A DNA stretch of 64,000 nt from Hydractinia symbiolongicarpus (GCF_029227915.1 NC_079885.1:18425001-18489000), one strand, 5' to 3'. Counted from the stretch's first letter, positions 9,644-23,029 are shown. Numbers and translations: made by a program. The notes: a model not told the origin generated them from the letters alone.

Positions 9644-10189
9644 TCACTAGTCTAAATGAAAAAACGTGCAGGAGGCCATACGCGGGCCTATCTCTCATCT
9701 CGCTCACAGAGACTTGGTAAGCACGGTCCACCCAATGGCTTTCCAAATGCGAAGAGTGAAGGCCGCAGACGGCAGGGATTGAGCCAAGGGCCTTTCGGCC
9801 GTATCCCGCTCACAAGTTTTTTTTTTTTTTTAGCAGAATAATACATACGAGCTAATCAAAATCGGCTCGAGGAAAGAAATAAAGTTCAGAGACAACCAAA
9901 GGAGTCGAACTGCAGTAGAAACAAACTAGATGTAACGCAAGCCACTAGTACGACGTATTGCCTACAGGGACCACACTCTCCGAGACAGCGAACGCAACTT
10001 CCTAGTGATTCACGCGAACGCACTCAACTAGGTGATGTAGATCAGAAAGGTGAAAGTCCTTGTGTCAAGTCTACACCTCACGATGCAGCACCTTTTAAGC
10101 GTCCTCTACGAACGGACACACTGGCAAGCGGCACACCACAAGCAAAGGTTAAGTCGGCTCGAAGGCACAACAGGTCGCGCCGACTTACG

Positions 10190-10312
10190 ACAACTCTGGG
10201 CTTTCTTCAGTTCACGCACAAATCTTTCGCCTTTTACTAAAGATTTCCGTGGAGAAGGCCAAAACGATGAGTATATAGACGATTTTTCTACTGTCTCGCT
10301 TCGGCGGGACGA
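10190..10312 (+). ncRNA. U5: U5 snRNA copy 16 (majority type)
   Basis: Majority gene and flanks. Copies 12-13, 14 alone and 15-17 suggest a two-unit exchange pattern. Confidence 0.96.
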
Positions 10313-10858
10313 TCACTAGTCTAAATGAAAAAACGTGCAGGAGGCCATACGCGGGCCTATCTCTCATCTCGCTCACAGAGACTTGGTAAGCACGGTCCAC
10401 TCAATGGCTTTCCAAATGCGAAGAGTGAAGGCCGCAGACGGCAGGGGTTGAGCCAAGGGCCTTTCGGCCGTATCCCGCTCACAAGTTTTTTTTTTTTTTT
10501 AGCAGAATAATACATACGAGCTAATCAAAATCGGCTCGAGGAAAGAAATAAAGTTCAGAGACAACCAAAGGAGTCGAACTGCAGTAGAAACAAACTAGAT
10601 GTAACGCAAGCCACTAGTACGACGTATTGCCTACAGGGACCACACTCTCCGAGACAGCGAACGCAACTTCCTAGTGATTCACGCGAACGCACTCAACTAG
10701 GTGATGTAGATCAGAAAGGTGAAAGTCCTTGTGTCAAGTCTACACCTCACGATGCAGCACCTTTTAAGCGTCCTCTACGAACGGACACACTGGCAAGCGG
10801 CACACCACAAGCAAAGGTTAAGTCGGCTCGAAGGCACAACAGGTCGCGCCGACTTACG

Positions 10859-10981
10859 ACAACTCTGGGCTTTCTTCAGTTCACGCACAAATCTTTCGCC
10901 TTTTACTAAAGATTTCCGTGGAGAAGGCCAAAACGATGAGTATATAGACGATTTTTCTACTGTCTCGCTTCGGCGGGACGA
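10859..10981 (+). ncRNA. U5: U5 snRNA copy 17 (majority type)
   Basis: Majority gene; last unit with the CACCCAATGG/GGGATTGAG pair. Confidence 0.96.
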
Positions 10982-11527
10982 TCACTAGTCTAAATGAAAA
11001 AACGTGCAGGAGGCCATACGCGGGCCTATCTCTCATCTCGCTCACAGAGACTTGGTAAGCACGGTCCACCCAATGGCTTTCCAAATGCGAAGAGTGAAGG
11101 CCGCAGACGGCAGGGATTGAGCCAAGGGCCTTTCGGCCGTATCCCGCTCACAAGTTTTTTTTTTTTTTTAGCAGAATAATACATACGAGCTAATCAAAAT
11201 CGGCTCGAGGAAAGAAATAAAGTTCAGAGACAACCAAAGGAGTCGAACTGCAGTAGAAACAAACTAGATGTAACGCAAGCCACTAGTACGACGTATTGCC
11301 TACAGGGACCACACTCTCCGAGACAGCGAACGCAACTTCCTAGTGATTCACGCGAACGCACTCAACTAGGTGATGTAGATCAGAAAGGTGAAAGTCCTTG
11401 TGTCAAGTCTACACCTCACGATGCAGCACCATTTAAGCGTCCTCTACGAACGGACACACTGGCAAGCGGCACACCACAAGCAAAGGTTAAATCGGCTTGA
11501 AGGCACAACAGGTCGCGCCGACTTACG

Positions 11528-11650
11528 ACAACTCTGGGCTTTCTTCAGTTCACGCACAAATCTTTCGCCTTTTACTAAAGATTTCCGTGGAGAAGGCCAA
11601 AACGATGAGTATATAGACGATTTTTCTACTGTCTCGCTTCGGCGGGACGA
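11528..11650 (+). ncRNA. U5: U5 snRNA copy 18 (majority gene, divergent flanks)
   Basis: Gene is majority type, but its upstream region has several private changes (GCACCATTTAAG, TTAAATCGGCTTGAAGG), which break the left arm of the inverted repeat. Downstream it has CTCCTCTCGC and GAAGACCGC. It is among the most diverged units. Confidence 0.94.
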
Positions 11651-12195
11651 TCACTAGTCTAAATGAAAAAACGTGCAGGAGGCCATACGCGGGCCTATCT
11701 CTCCTCTCGCTCACAGAGACTTGGTAAGCACGGTCCACTCAATGGCTTTCCAAATGCGAAGAGTGAAGACCGCAGACGGCAGGGGTTGAGCCAAGGGCCT
11801 TTCGGCCGTATCCCGCTCACAAGTTTTTTTTTTTTTTAGCAGAATAATACATACGAGCTAATCAAAATCGGCTCGAGGAAAGAAATAAAGTTCAGAGACA
11901 ACCAAAGGAGTCGAACTGCAGTAGAAACAAACTAGATGTAACGCAAGCCACTAGTACGACGTATTGCCTACAGGGACCACACTCTCCGAGACAGCGAACG
12001 CAACTTCCTAGTGATTCACGCGAACGCACTCAACTAGGTGATGTAGATCAGAAAGGTGAAAGTCCTTGTGTCAAGTCTACACCTCACGATGCAGCACCTT
12101 TTAAGCGTCCTCTACGAACGGACACACTGGCAAGCGGCACACCACAAGCAAAGGTTAAGTCGGCTCGAAGGCACAACAGGTCGCGCCGACTTACG

Positions 12196-12318
12196 ACAAC
12201 TCTGGGCTTTCTTCAGTTCACGCACAAATCTTTCGCCTTTTACTAAAGATTTCCGTGGAAAAGGTCAAAACGATGAGTATATAGACGATTTTTCTACTGT
12301 CTCGCTTCGGCGGGACGA
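12196..12318 (+). ncRNA. U5: U5 snRNA copy 19 (minor A-type, isolated)
   Basis: The only A-type gene outside the first four units, with GAATTGG and ATGCAAAGAG flanks. Copy 24 shares these flanks but has a majority-type long stem. Confidence 0.95.
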
Positions 12319-12864
12319 TCACTAGTCTAAATGAAAAAACGTGCAGGAGGCCATACGCGGGCCTATCTCTCATCTCGCTCACAGAGAATTGGTAAGCACG
12401 GTCCACTCAATGGCTTTCCAAATGCAAAGAGTGAAGGCCGCAGACGGCAGGGGTTGAGCCAAGGGCCTTTCGGCCGTATCCCGCTCACAAGTTTTTTTTT
12501 TTTTTTAGCAGAATAATACATACGAGCTAATCAAAATCGGCTCGAGGAAAGAAATAAAGTTCAGAGACAACCAAAGGAGTCGAACTGCAGTAGAAACAAA
12601 CTAGATGTAACGCAAGCCACTAGTACGACGTATTGCCTACAGGGACCACACTCTCCGAGACAGCGAACGCAACTTCCTAGTGATTCACGCGAACGCACTC
12701 AACTAGGTGATGTAGATCAGAAAGGTGAAAGTCCTTGTGTCAAGTCTACACCTCACGATGCAGCACCTTTTAAGCGTCCTCTACGAACGGACACACTGGC
12801 AAGCGGCACACCACAAGCAAAGGTTAAGTCGGCTCGAAGGCACAACAGGTCGCGCCGACTTACG

Positions 12865-12987
12865 ACAACTCTGGGCTTTCTTCAGTTCACGCACAAATCT
12901 TTCGCCTTTTACTAAAGATTTCCGTGGAGAAGGCCAAAACGATGAGTATATAGACGATTTTTCTACTGTCTCGCTTCGGCGGGACGA
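12865..12987 (+). ncRNA. U5: U5 snRNA copy 20 (majority type)
   Basis: Majority gene; flank markers TTTCGCCCGTATCC and AAACTCGGCTC are shared only with copy 26, exactly 4014 bp on. Confidence 0.96.
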
Positions 12988-13532
12988 TCACTAGTCTAAA
13001 TGAAAAAACGTGCAGGAGGCCATACGCGGGCCTATCTCTCATCTCGCTCACAGAGACTTGGTAAGCACGGTCCACTCAATGGCTTTCCAAATGCGAAGAG
13101 TGAAGGCCGCAGACGGCAGGGGTTGAGCCAAGGGCCTTTCGCCCGTATCCCGCTCACAAGTTTTTTTTTTTTTTAGCAGAATAATACATACGAGCTAATC
13201 AAACTCGGCTCGAGGAAAGAAATAAAGTTCAGAGACAACCAAAGGAGTCGAACTGCAGTAGAAACAAACTAGATGTAACGCAAGCCACTAGTACGACGTA
13301 TTGCCTACAGGGACCACACTCTCCGAGACAGCGAACGCAACTTCCTAGTGATTCACGCGAACGCACTCAACTAGGTGATGTAGATCAGAAAGGTGAAAGT
13401 CCTTGTGTCAAGTCTACACCTCACGATGCAGCACCTTTTAAGCGTCCTCTACGAACGGACACACTGGCAAGCGGCACACCACAACCAAAGGTTAAGTCGG
13501 CTCGAAGGCACAACAGGTCGCGCCGACTTACG

Positions 13533-13655
13533 ACAACTCTGGGCTTTCTTCAGTTCACGCACAAATCTTTCGCCTTTTACTAAAGATTTCCGTGGAGAAG
13601 GCCAAAACGATGAGTATATAGACGATTTTTCTACTGTCTCGCTTCGGCGGGACGA
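13533..13655 (+). ncRNA. U5: U5 snRNA copy 21 (majority gene, PSE variant)
   Basis: Gene is majority; the candidate PSE reads CACAACCAAAGG, as in copy 27, 4014 bp on. Confidence 0.95.
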
Positions 13656-14201
13656 TCACTAGTCTAAATGAAAAAACGTGCAGGAGGCCATACGCGGGCC
13701 TATCTCTCATCTCGCTCACAGAGACTTGGTAAGCACGGTCCACTCAATGGCTTTCCAAATGCGAAGAGTGAAGGCCGCAGACGGCAGGGGTTGAGCCAAG
13801 GGCCTTTCGGCCGTATCCCGCTCACAAGTTTTTTTTTTTTTTTAGCAGAATAATACATACGAGCTAATCAAAATCGGCTCGAGGAAAGAAATAAAGTTCA
13901 GAGACAACCAAAGGAGTCGAACTGCAGTAGAAACAAACTAGATGTAACGCAAGCCACTAGTACGACGTATTGCCTACAGGGACCACACTCTCCGAGACAG
14001 CGAACGCAACTTCCTAGTGATTCACGCGAACGCACTCAACTAGGTGATGTAGATCAGAAAGGTGAAAGTCCTTGTGTCAAGTCTACACCTCACGATGCAG
14101 CACCTTTTAAGCGTCCTCTACGAACGGACACACTGGCAAGCGGCACACCACAAGCAAAGGTTAAGTCGGCTCGAAGGCACAACAGGTCGCGCCGACTTAC
14201 G

Positions 14202-14324
14202 ACAACTCTGGGCTTTCTTCAGTTCACGCACAAATCTTTCGCCTTTTACTAAAGATTTCCGTGGAGAAGGCCAAAACGATGAGTATATAGACGATTTTTC
14301 TACTGTCTCGCTTCGGCGGGACGA
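14202..14324 (+). ncRNA. U5: U5 snRNA copy 22 (majority type)
   Basis: Majority gene; flank marker GGTCGACCCAATGG, also in copies 28 and 30. Confidence 0.96.
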
Positions 14325-14870
14325 TCACTAGTCTAAATGAAAAAACGTGCAGGAGGCCATACGCGGGCCTATCTCTCATCTCGCTCACAGAGACTTGGTA
14401 AGCACGGTCGACCCAATGGCTTTCCAAATGCGAAGAGTGAAGGCCGCAGACGGCAGGGGTTGAGCCAAGGGCCTTTCGGCCGTATCCCGCTCACAAGTTT
14501 TTTTTTTTTTTTAGCAGAATAATACATACGAGCTAATCAAAATCGGCTCGAGGAAAGAAATAAAGTTCAGAGACAACCAAAGGAGTCGAACTGCAGTAGA
14601 AACAAACTAGATGTAACGCAAGCCACTAGTACGACGTATTGCCTACAGGGACCACACTCTCCGAGACAGCGAACGCAACTTCCTAGTGATTCACGCGAAC
14701 GCACTCAACTAGGTGATGTAGATAAGAAAGGTGAAAGTCCTTGTGTCAAGTCTACACCTCACGATGCAGCACCTTTTAAGCGTCCTCTACGAACGGACAC
14801 ACTGGCAAGCGGCACACCACAAGCAAAGGTTAAGTCGGCTCGAAGGCACAACAGGTCGCGCCGACTTACG

Positions 14871-14993
14871 ACAACTCTGGGCTTTCTTCAGTTCACGCAC
14901 AAATCTTTCGCCTTTTACTAAAGATTTCCGTGGAGAAGGCCAAAACGATGAGTATATAGACGATTTTTCTACTGTCTCGCTTCGGCGGGACGA
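14871..14993 (+). ncRNA. U5: U5 snRNA copy 23 (majority type)
   Basis: Majority gene; upstream marker GTAGATAAGAAAG, also before copies 29 and 31. Step 670 bp. Confidence 0.96.
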
Positions 14994-15540
14994 TCACTAG
15001 TCTAAATGAAAAAACGTGCAGGAGGCCATACGCGGGCCTATCTCTCATCTCGCTCACAGAGACTTGGTAAGCACGGTCCACTCAATGGCTTTCCAAATGC
15101 GAAGAGTGAAGGCCGCAGACGGCAGGGGTTGAGCCAAGGGCCTTTCGGCCGTATCCCGCTCACAAGTTTTTTTTTTTTTTTTAGCAGAATAATACATACG
15201 AGCTAATCAAAATCGGCTCGAGGAAAGAAATAAAGTTCAGAGACAACCAAAGGAGTCGAACTGCAGTAGAAACAAACTAGATGTAACGCAAGCCACTAGT
15301 ACGACGTATTGCCTACAGGGACCACACTCTCCGAGACAGCGAACGCAACTTCCTAGTGATTCACGCGAACGCACTCAACTAGGTGATGTAGATCAGAAAG
15401 GTGAAAGTCCTTGTGTCAAGTCTACACCTCACGATGCAGCACCTTTTAAGCGTCCTCTACGAACGGACACACTGGCAAGCGGCACACCACAAGCAAAGGT
15501 TAAGTCGGCTCGAAGGCACAACAGGTCGCGCCGACTTACG

Positions 15541-15663
15541 ACAAATCTGGGCTTTCTTCAGTTCACGCACAAATCTTTCGCCTTTTACTAAAGATTTCCG
15601 TGGAGAAGGCCAAAACGATGAGTATATAGACGATTTTTCTACTGTCTCGCTTCGGCGGGACGA
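15541..15663 (+). ncRNA. U5: U5 snRNA copy 24 (5' stem variant)
   Basis: The 5' end reads ACAAATCTGGG; C-to-A at 15545 breaks one pair of the ACTC/GAGT basal stem. Flanks match copy 19. Confidence 0.92.
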
Positions 15664-16209
15664 TCACTAGTCTAAATGAAAAAACGTGCAGGAGGCCATA
15701 CGCGGGCCTATCTCTCATCTCGCTCACAGAGAATTGGTAAGCACGGTCCACTCAATGGCTTTCCAAATGCAAAGAGTGAAGGCCGCAGACGGCAGGGGTT
15801 GAGCCAAGGGCCTTTCGGCCGTATCCCGCTCACAAGTTTTTTTTTTTTTTTAGCAGAATAATACATACGAGCTAATCAAAATCGGCTCGAGGAAAGAAAT
15901 AAAGTTCAGAGACAACCAAAGGAGTCGAACTGCAGTAGAAACAAACTAGATGTAACGCAAGCCACTAGTACGACGTATTGCCTACAGGGACCACACTCTC
16001 CGAGACAGCGAACGCAACTTCCTAGTGATTCACGCGAACGCACTCAACTAGGTGATGTAGATCAGAAAGGTGAAAGTCCTTGTGTCAAGTCTACACCTCA
16101 CGATGCAGCACCTTTTAAGCGTCCTCTACGAACGGACACACTGGCAAGCGGCACACCACAAGCAAAGGTTAAGTCGGCTCGAAGGCACAACAGGTCGCGC
16201 CGACTTACG

Positions 16210-16332
16210 ACAACTCTGGGCTTTCTTCAGTTCACGCACAAATCTTTCGCCTTTTACTAAAGATTTCCGTGGAGAAGGCCAAAACGATGAGTATATAGAC
16301 GATTTTTCTACTGTCTCGCTTCGGCGGGACGA
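16210..16332 (+). ncRNA. U5: U5 snRNA copy 25 (majority type)
   Basis: Majority gene and flanks. Step 669 bp. Confidence 0.96.
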
Positions 16333-16878
16333 TCACTAGTCTAAATGAAAAAACGTGCAGGAGGCCATACGCGGGCCTATCTCTCATCTCGCTCACAGAG
16401 ACTTGGTAAGCACGGTCCACTCAATGGCTTTCCAAATGCGAAGAGTGAAGGCCGCAGACGGCAGGGGTTGAGCCAAGGGCCTTTCGGCCGTATCCCGCTC
16501 ACAAGTTTTTTTTTTTTTTTAGCAGAATAATACATACGAGCTAATCAAAATCGGCTCGAGGAAAGAAATAAAGTTCAGAGACAACCAAAGGAGTCGAACT
16601 GCAGTAGAAACAAACTAGATGTAACGCAAGCCACTAGTACGACGTATTGCCTACAGGGACCACACTCTCCGAGACAGCGAACGCAACTTCCTAGTGATTC
16701 ACGCGAACGCACTCAACTAGGTGATGTAGATCAGAAAGGTGAAAGTCCTTGTGTCAAGTCTACACCTCACGATGCAGCACCTTTTAAGCGTCCTCTACGA
16801 ACGGACACACTGGCAAGCGGCACACCACAAGCAAAGGTTAAGTCGGCTCGAAGGCACAACAGGTCGCGCCGACTTACG

Positions 16879-17001
16879 ACAACTCTGGGCTTTCTTCAGT
16901 TCACGCACAAATCTTTCGCCTTTTACTAAAGATTTCCGTGGAGAAGGCCAAAACGATGAGTATATAGACGATTTTTCTACTGTCTCGCTTCGGCGGGACG
17001 A
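16879..17001 (+). ncRNA. U5: U5 snRNA copy 26 (majority type)
   Basis: Majority gene; flank markers identical to copy 20. Confidence 0.96.
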
Positions 17002-17546
17002 TCACTAGTCTAAATGAAAAAACGTGCAGGAGGCCATACGCGGGCCTATCTCTCATCTCGCTCACAGAGACTTGGTAAGCACGGTCCACTCAATGGCTTT
17101 CCAAATGCGAAGAGTGAAGGCCGCAGACGGCAGGGGTTGAGCCAAGGGCCTTTCGCCCGTATCCCGCTCACAAGTTTTTTTTTTTTTTAGCAGAATAATA
17201 CATACGAGCTAATCAAACTCGGCTCGAGGAAAGAAATAAAGTTCAGAGACAACCAAAGGAGTCGAACTGCAGTAGAAACAAACTAGATGTAACGCAAGCC
17301 ACTAGTACGACGTATTGCCTACAGGGACCACACTCTCCGAGACAGCGAACGCAACTTCCTAGTGATTCACGCGAACGCACTCAACTAGGTGATGTAGATC
17401 AGAAAGGTGAAAGTCCTTGTGTCAAGTCTACACCTCACGATGCAGCACCTTTTAAGCGTCCTCTACGAACGGACACACTGGCAAGCGGCACACCACAACC
17501 AAAGGTTAAGTCGGCTCGAAGGCACAACAGGTCGCGCCGACTTACG

Positions 17547-17669
17547 ACAACTCTGGGCTTTCTTCAGTTCACGCACAAATCTTTCGCCTTTTACTAAAGA
17601 TTTCCGTGGAGAAGGCCAAAACGATGAGTATATAGACGATTTTTCTACTGTCTCGCTTCGGCGGGACGA
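17547..17669 (+). ncRNA. U5: U5 snRNA copy 27 (majority gene, PSE variant)
   Basis: Counterpart of copy 21; private downstream change GAAGGCGGCAG. Confidence 0.95.
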
Positions 17670-18215
17670 TCACTAGTCTAAATGAAAAAACGTGCAGGAG
17701 GCCATACGCGGGCCTATCTCTCATCTCGCTCACAGAGACTTGGTAAGCACGGTCCACTCAATGGCTTTCCAAATGCGAAGAGTGAAGGCGGCAGACGGCA
17801 GGGGTTGAGCCAAGGGCCTTTCGGCCGTATCCCGCTCACAAGTTTTTTTTTTTTTTTAGCAGAATAATACATACGAGCTAATCAAAATCGGCTCGAGGAA
17901 AGAAATAAAGTTCAGAGACAACCAAAGGAGTCGAACTGCAGTAGAAACAAACTAGATGTAACGCAAGCCACTAGTACGACGTATTGCCTACAGGGACCAC
18001 ACTCTCCGAGACAGCGAACGCAACTTCCTAGTGATTCACGCGAACGCACTCAACTAGGTGATGTAGATCAGAAAGGTGAAAGTCCTTGTGTCAAGTCTAC
18101 ACCTCACGATGCAGCACCTTTTAAGCGTCCTCTACGAACGGACACACTGGCAAGCGGCACACCACAAGCAAAGGTTAAGTCGGCTCGAAGGCACAACAGG
18201 TCGCGCCGACTTACG

Positions 18216-18338
18216 ACAACTCTGGGCTTTCTTCAGTTCACGCACAAATCTTTCGCCTTTTACTAAAGATTTCCGTGGAGAAGGCCAAAACGATGAGTAT
18301 ATAGACGATTTTTCTACTGTCTCGCTTCGGCGGGACGA
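18216..18338 (+). ncRNA. U5: U5 snRNA copy 28 (majority type)
   Basis: Counterpart of copy 22 (GGTCGACCC marker). Confidence 0.96.
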
Positions 18339-18884
18339 TCACTAGTCTAAATGAAAAAACGTGCAGGAGGCCATACGCGGGCCTATCTCTCATCTCGCTC
18401 ACAGAGACTTGGTAAGCACGGTCGACCCAATGGCTTTCCAAATGCGAAGAGTGAAGGCCGCAGACGGCAGGGGTTGAGCCAAGGGCCTTTCGGCCGTATC
18501 CCGCTCACAAGTTTTTTTTTTTTTTTAGCAGAATAATACATACGAGCTAATCAAAATCGGCTCGAGGAAAGAAATAAAGTTCAGAGACAACCAAAGGAGT
18601 CGAACTGCAGTAGAAACAAACTAGATGTAACGCAAGCCACTAGTACGACGTATTGCCTACAGGGACCACACTCTCCGAGACAGCGAACGCAACTTCCTAG
18701 TGATTCACGCGAACGCACTCAACTAGGTGATGTAGATAAGAAAGGTGAAAGTCCTTGTGTCAAGTCTACACCTCACGATGCAGCACCTTTTAAGCGTCCT
18801 CTACGAACGGACACACTGGCAAGCGGCACACCACAAGCAAAGGTTAAGTCGGCTCGAAGGCACAACAGGTCGCGCCGACTTACG

Positions 18885-19007
18885 ACAACTCTGGGCTTTC
18901 TTCAGTTCACGCACAAATCTTTCGCCTTTTACTAAAGATTTCCGTGGAGAAGGCCAAAACGATGAGTATATAGACGATTTTTCTACTGTCTCGCTTCGGC
19001 GGGACGA
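18885..19007 (+). ncRNA. U5: U5 snRNA copy 29 (majority type)
   Basis: Counterpart of copy 23 (GATAAGAAAG marker). Step 670 bp, T16. Confidence 0.96.
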
Positions 19008-19554
19008 TCACTAGTCTAAATGAAAAAACGTGCAGGAGGCCATACGCGGGCCTATCTCTCATCTCGCTCACAGAGACTTGGTAAGCACGGTCCACTCAAT
19101 GGCTTTCCAAATGCGAAGAGTGAAGGCCGCAGACGGCAGGGGTTGAGCCAAGGGCCTTTCGGCCGTATCCCGCTCACAAGTTTTTTTTTTTTTTTTAGCA
19201 GAATAATACATACGAGCTAATCAAAATCGGCTCGAGGAAAGAAATAAAGTTCAGAGACAACCAAAGGAGTCGAACTGCAGTAGAAACAAACTAGATGTAA
19301 CGCAAGCCACTAGTACGACGTATTGCCTACAGGGACCACACTCTCCGAGACAGCGAACGCAACTTCCTAGTGATTCACGCGAACGCACTCAACTAGGTGA
19401 TGTAGATCAGAAAGGTGAAAGTCCTTGTGTCAAGTCTACACCTCACGATGCAGCACCTTTTAAGCGTCCTCTACGAACGGACACACTGGCAAGCGGCACA
19501 CCACAAGCAAAGGTTAAGTCGGCTCGAAGGCACAACAGGTCGCGCCGACTTACG

Positions 19555-19677
19555 ACAACTCTGGGCTTTCTTCAGTTCACGCACAAATCTTTCGCCTTTT
19601 ACTAAAGATTTCCGTGGAGAAGGCCAAAACGATGAGTATATAGACGATTTTTCTACTGTCTCGCTTCGGCGGGACGA
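19555..19677 (+). ncRNA. U5: U5 snRNA copy 30 (majority type)
   Basis: Repeats the copy 28 flank marker two units later. T-run of 17, step 671 bp. Confidence 0.96.
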
Positions 19678-20225
19678 TCACTAGTCTAAATGAAAAAACG
19701 TGCAGGAGGCCATACGCGGGCCTATCTCTCATCTCGCTCACAGAGACTTGGTAAGCACGGTCGACCCAATGGCTTTCCAAATGCGAAGAGTGAAGGCCGC
19801 AGACGGCAGGGGTTGAGCCAAGGGCCTTTCGGCCGTATCCCGCTCACAAGTTTTTTTTTTTTTTTTTAGCAGAATAATACATACGAGCTAATCAAAATCG
19901 GCTCGAGGAAAGAAATAAAGTTCAGAGACAACCAAAGGAGTCGAACTGCAGTAGAAACAAACTAGATGTAACGCAAGCCACTAGTACGACGTATTGCCTA
20001 CAGGGACCACACTCTCCGAGACAGCGAACGCAACTTCCTAGTGATTCACGCGAACGCACTCAACTAGGTGATGTAGATAAGAAAGGTGAAAGTCCTTGTG
20101 TCAAGTCTACACCTCACGATGCAGCACCTTTTAAGCGTCCTCTACGAACGGACACACTGGCAAGCGGCACACCACAAGCAAAGGTTAAGTCGGCTCGAAG
20201 GCACAACAGGTCGCGCCGACTTACG

Positions 20226-20348
20226 ACAACTCTGGGCTTTCTTCAGTTCACGCACAAATCTTTCGCCTTTTACTAAAGATTTCCGTGGAGAAGGCCAAAA
20301 CGATGAGTATATAGACGATTTTTCTACTGTCTCGCTTCGGCGGGACGA
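20226..20348 (+). ncRNA. U5: U5 snRNA copy 31 (majority type)
   Basis: Repeats the copy 29 marker; with copy 30 it forms a two-unit duplicate of 28-29. Confidence 0.96.
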
Positions 20349-20895
20349 TCACTAGTCTAAATGAAAAAACGTGCAGGAGGCCATACGCGGGCCTATCTCT
20401 CATCTCGCTCACAGAGACTTGGTAAGCACGGTCCACTCAATGGCTTTCCAAATGCGAAGAGTGAAGGCCGCAGACGGCAGGGGTTGAGCCAAGGGCCTTT
20501 CGGCCGTATCCCGCTCACAAGTTTTTTTTTTTTTTTTAGCAGAATAATACATACGAGCTAATCAAAATCGGCTCGAGGAAAGAAATAAAGTTCAGAGACA
20601 ACCAAAGGAGTCGAACTGCAGTAGAAACAAACTAGATGTAACGCAAGCCACTAGTACGACGTATTGCCTACAGGGACCACACTCTCCGAGACAGCGAACG
20701 CAACTTCCTAGTGATTCACGCGAACGCACTCAACTAGGTGATGTAGATCAGAAAGGTGAAAGTCCTTGTGTCAAGTCTACACCTCACGATGCAGCACCTT
20801 TTAAGCGTCCTCTACGAACGGACACACTGGCAAGCGGCACACCACAAGCAAAGGTTAAGTCGGCTCGAAGGCACAACAGGTCGCGCCGACTTACG

Positions 20896-21018
20896 ACAAC
20901 TCTGGGCTTTCTTCAGTTCACGCACAAATCTTTCGCCTTTTACTAAAGATTTCCGTGGAGAAGGCCAAAACGATGAGTATATAGACGATTTTTCTACTGT
21001 CTCGCTTCGGCGGGACGA
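20896..21018 (+). ncRNA. U5: U5 snRNA copy 32 (majority type)
   Basis: Majority gene and flanks. Step 670 bp. Confidence 0.96.
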
Positions 21019-21565
21019 TCACTAGTCTAAATGAAAAAACGTGCAGGAGGCCATACGCGGGCCTATCTCTCATCTCGCTCACAGAGACTTGGTAAGCACG
21101 GTCCACTCAATGGCTTTCCAAATGCGAAGAGTGAAGGCCGCAGACGGCAGGGGTTGAGCCAAGGGCCTTTCGGCCGTATCCCGCTCACAAGTTTTTTTTT
21201 TTTTTTTAGCAGAATAATACATACGAGCTAATCAAAATCGGCTCGAGGAAAGAAATAAAGTTCAGAGACAACCAAAGGAGTCGAACTGCAGTAGAAACAA
21301 ACTAGATGTAACGCAAGCCACTAGTACGACGTATTGCCTACAGGGACCACACTCTCCGAGACAGCGAACGCAACTTCCTAGTGATTCACGCGAACGCACT
21401 CAACTAGGTGATGTAGATCAGAAAGGTGAAAGTCCTTGTGTCAAGTCTACACCTCACGATGCAGCACCTTTTAAGCGTCCTCTACGAACGGACACACTGG
21501 CAAGCGGCTAACCACAAGCAAAGGTTAAGTCGGCTCGAAGGCACAACAGGTCGCGCCCACTTACG

Positions 21566-21688
21566 ACAACTCTGGGCTTTCTTCAGTTCACGCACAAATC
21601 TTTCGCCTTTTACTAAAGATTTCCGTGGAGAAGTCCAAAACGATGAGTATATAGACGATTTTTCTACTGTCTCGCTTCGGCGGGACGA
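21566..21688 (+). ncRNA. U5: U5 snRNA copy 33 (long-stem variant)
   Basis: GAGAAGTCC replaces GAGAAGGCC, making a C-U mismatch in the long stem. Upstream, CGGCTAACC touches the candidate PSE edge and the inverted-repeat arm is GCCCACTTA. Confidence 0.92.
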
Positions 21689-22236
21689 TCACTAGTCTAA
21701 ATGAAAAAACGTGCAGGAGGCCATACGCGGGCCTATCTCTCATCTCGCTCACAGAGACTTGGTAAGCACGGTCCACTCAATGGCTTTCCAAATGCGAAGA
21801 GTGAAGGCCGCAGACGGCAGGGGTTGAGCCAAGGGCCTTTCGGCCGTATCCCGCTCACAAGTTTTTTTTTTTTTTTTTAGCAGAATAATACATACGAGCT
21901 AATCAAAATCGGCTCGAGGAAAGAAATAAAGTTCAGAGACAACCAAAGGAGCCGAACTGCAGTAGAAACAAACTAGATGTAACGCAAGCCACTAGTACGA
22001 CGTATTGCCTACAGGGACCACACTCTCCGAGACAGCGAACGCAACTTCCTAGTGATTCACGCGAACGCACTCAACTAGGTGATGTAGATCAGAAAGGTGA
22101 AAGTCCTTGTGTCAAGTCTACACCTCACGATGCAGCACCTTTTAAGCGTCCTCTACGAACGGACACACTGGCAAGCGGCACACCACAAGCAAAGGTTAAG
22201 TCGGCTCGAAGGCACAACAGGTCGCGCCGACTTACG

Positions 22237-22359
22237 ACAACTCTGGGCTTTCTTCAGTTCACGCACAAATCTTTCGCCTTTTACTAAAGATTTCCGTGGA
22301 GAAGGCCAAAACGATGAGTATATAGACGATTTTTCTACTGTCTCGCTTCGGCGGGACGA
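22237..22359 (+). ncRNA. U5: U5 snRNA copy 34 (majority type)
   Basis: Majority gene; its T-run is interrupted by a single A. Confidence 0.96.
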
Positions 22360-22906
22360 TCACTAGTCTAAATGAAAAAACGTGCAGGAGGCCATACGCG
22401 GGCCTATCTCTCATCTCGCTCACAGAGACTTGGTAAGCACGGTCCACTCAATGGCTTTCCAAATGCGAAGAGTGAAGGCCGCAGACGGCAGGGGTTGAGC
22501 CAAGGGCCTTTCGGCCGTATCCCGCTCACAAGTTTTTTTTTTATTTTTAGCAGAATAATACATACGAGCTAATCAAAATCGGCTCGAGGAAAGAAATAAA
22601 GTTCAGAGACAACCAAAGGAGTCGAACTGCAGTAGAAACAAACTAGATGTAACGCAAGCCACTAGTACGACGTATTGCCTACAGGGACCACACTCTCCGA
22701 GACAGCGAACGCAACTTCCTAGTGATTCACGCGAACGCACTCAACTAGGTGATGTAGATCAGAAAGGTGAAAGTCCTTGTGTCAAGTCTACACCTCACGA
22801 TGCAGCACCTTTTAAGCGTCCTCTACGAACGGACACACTGGCAAGCGGCACACCACAAGCAAAGGTTAAGTCGGCTCGAAGGCACAACAGGTCGCGCCGA
22901 CTTACG

Positions 22907-23029
22907 ACAACTCTGGGCTTTCTTCAGTTCACGCACAAATCTTTCGCCTTTTACTAAAGATTTCCGTGGAGAAGGCCAAAACGATGAGTATATAGACGAT
23001 TTTTCTACTGTCTCGCTTCGGCGGGACGA
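22907..23029 (+). ncRNA. U5: U5 snRNA copy 35 (majority type)
   Basis: Majority gene and flanks. Step 669 bp. Confidence 0.96.
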
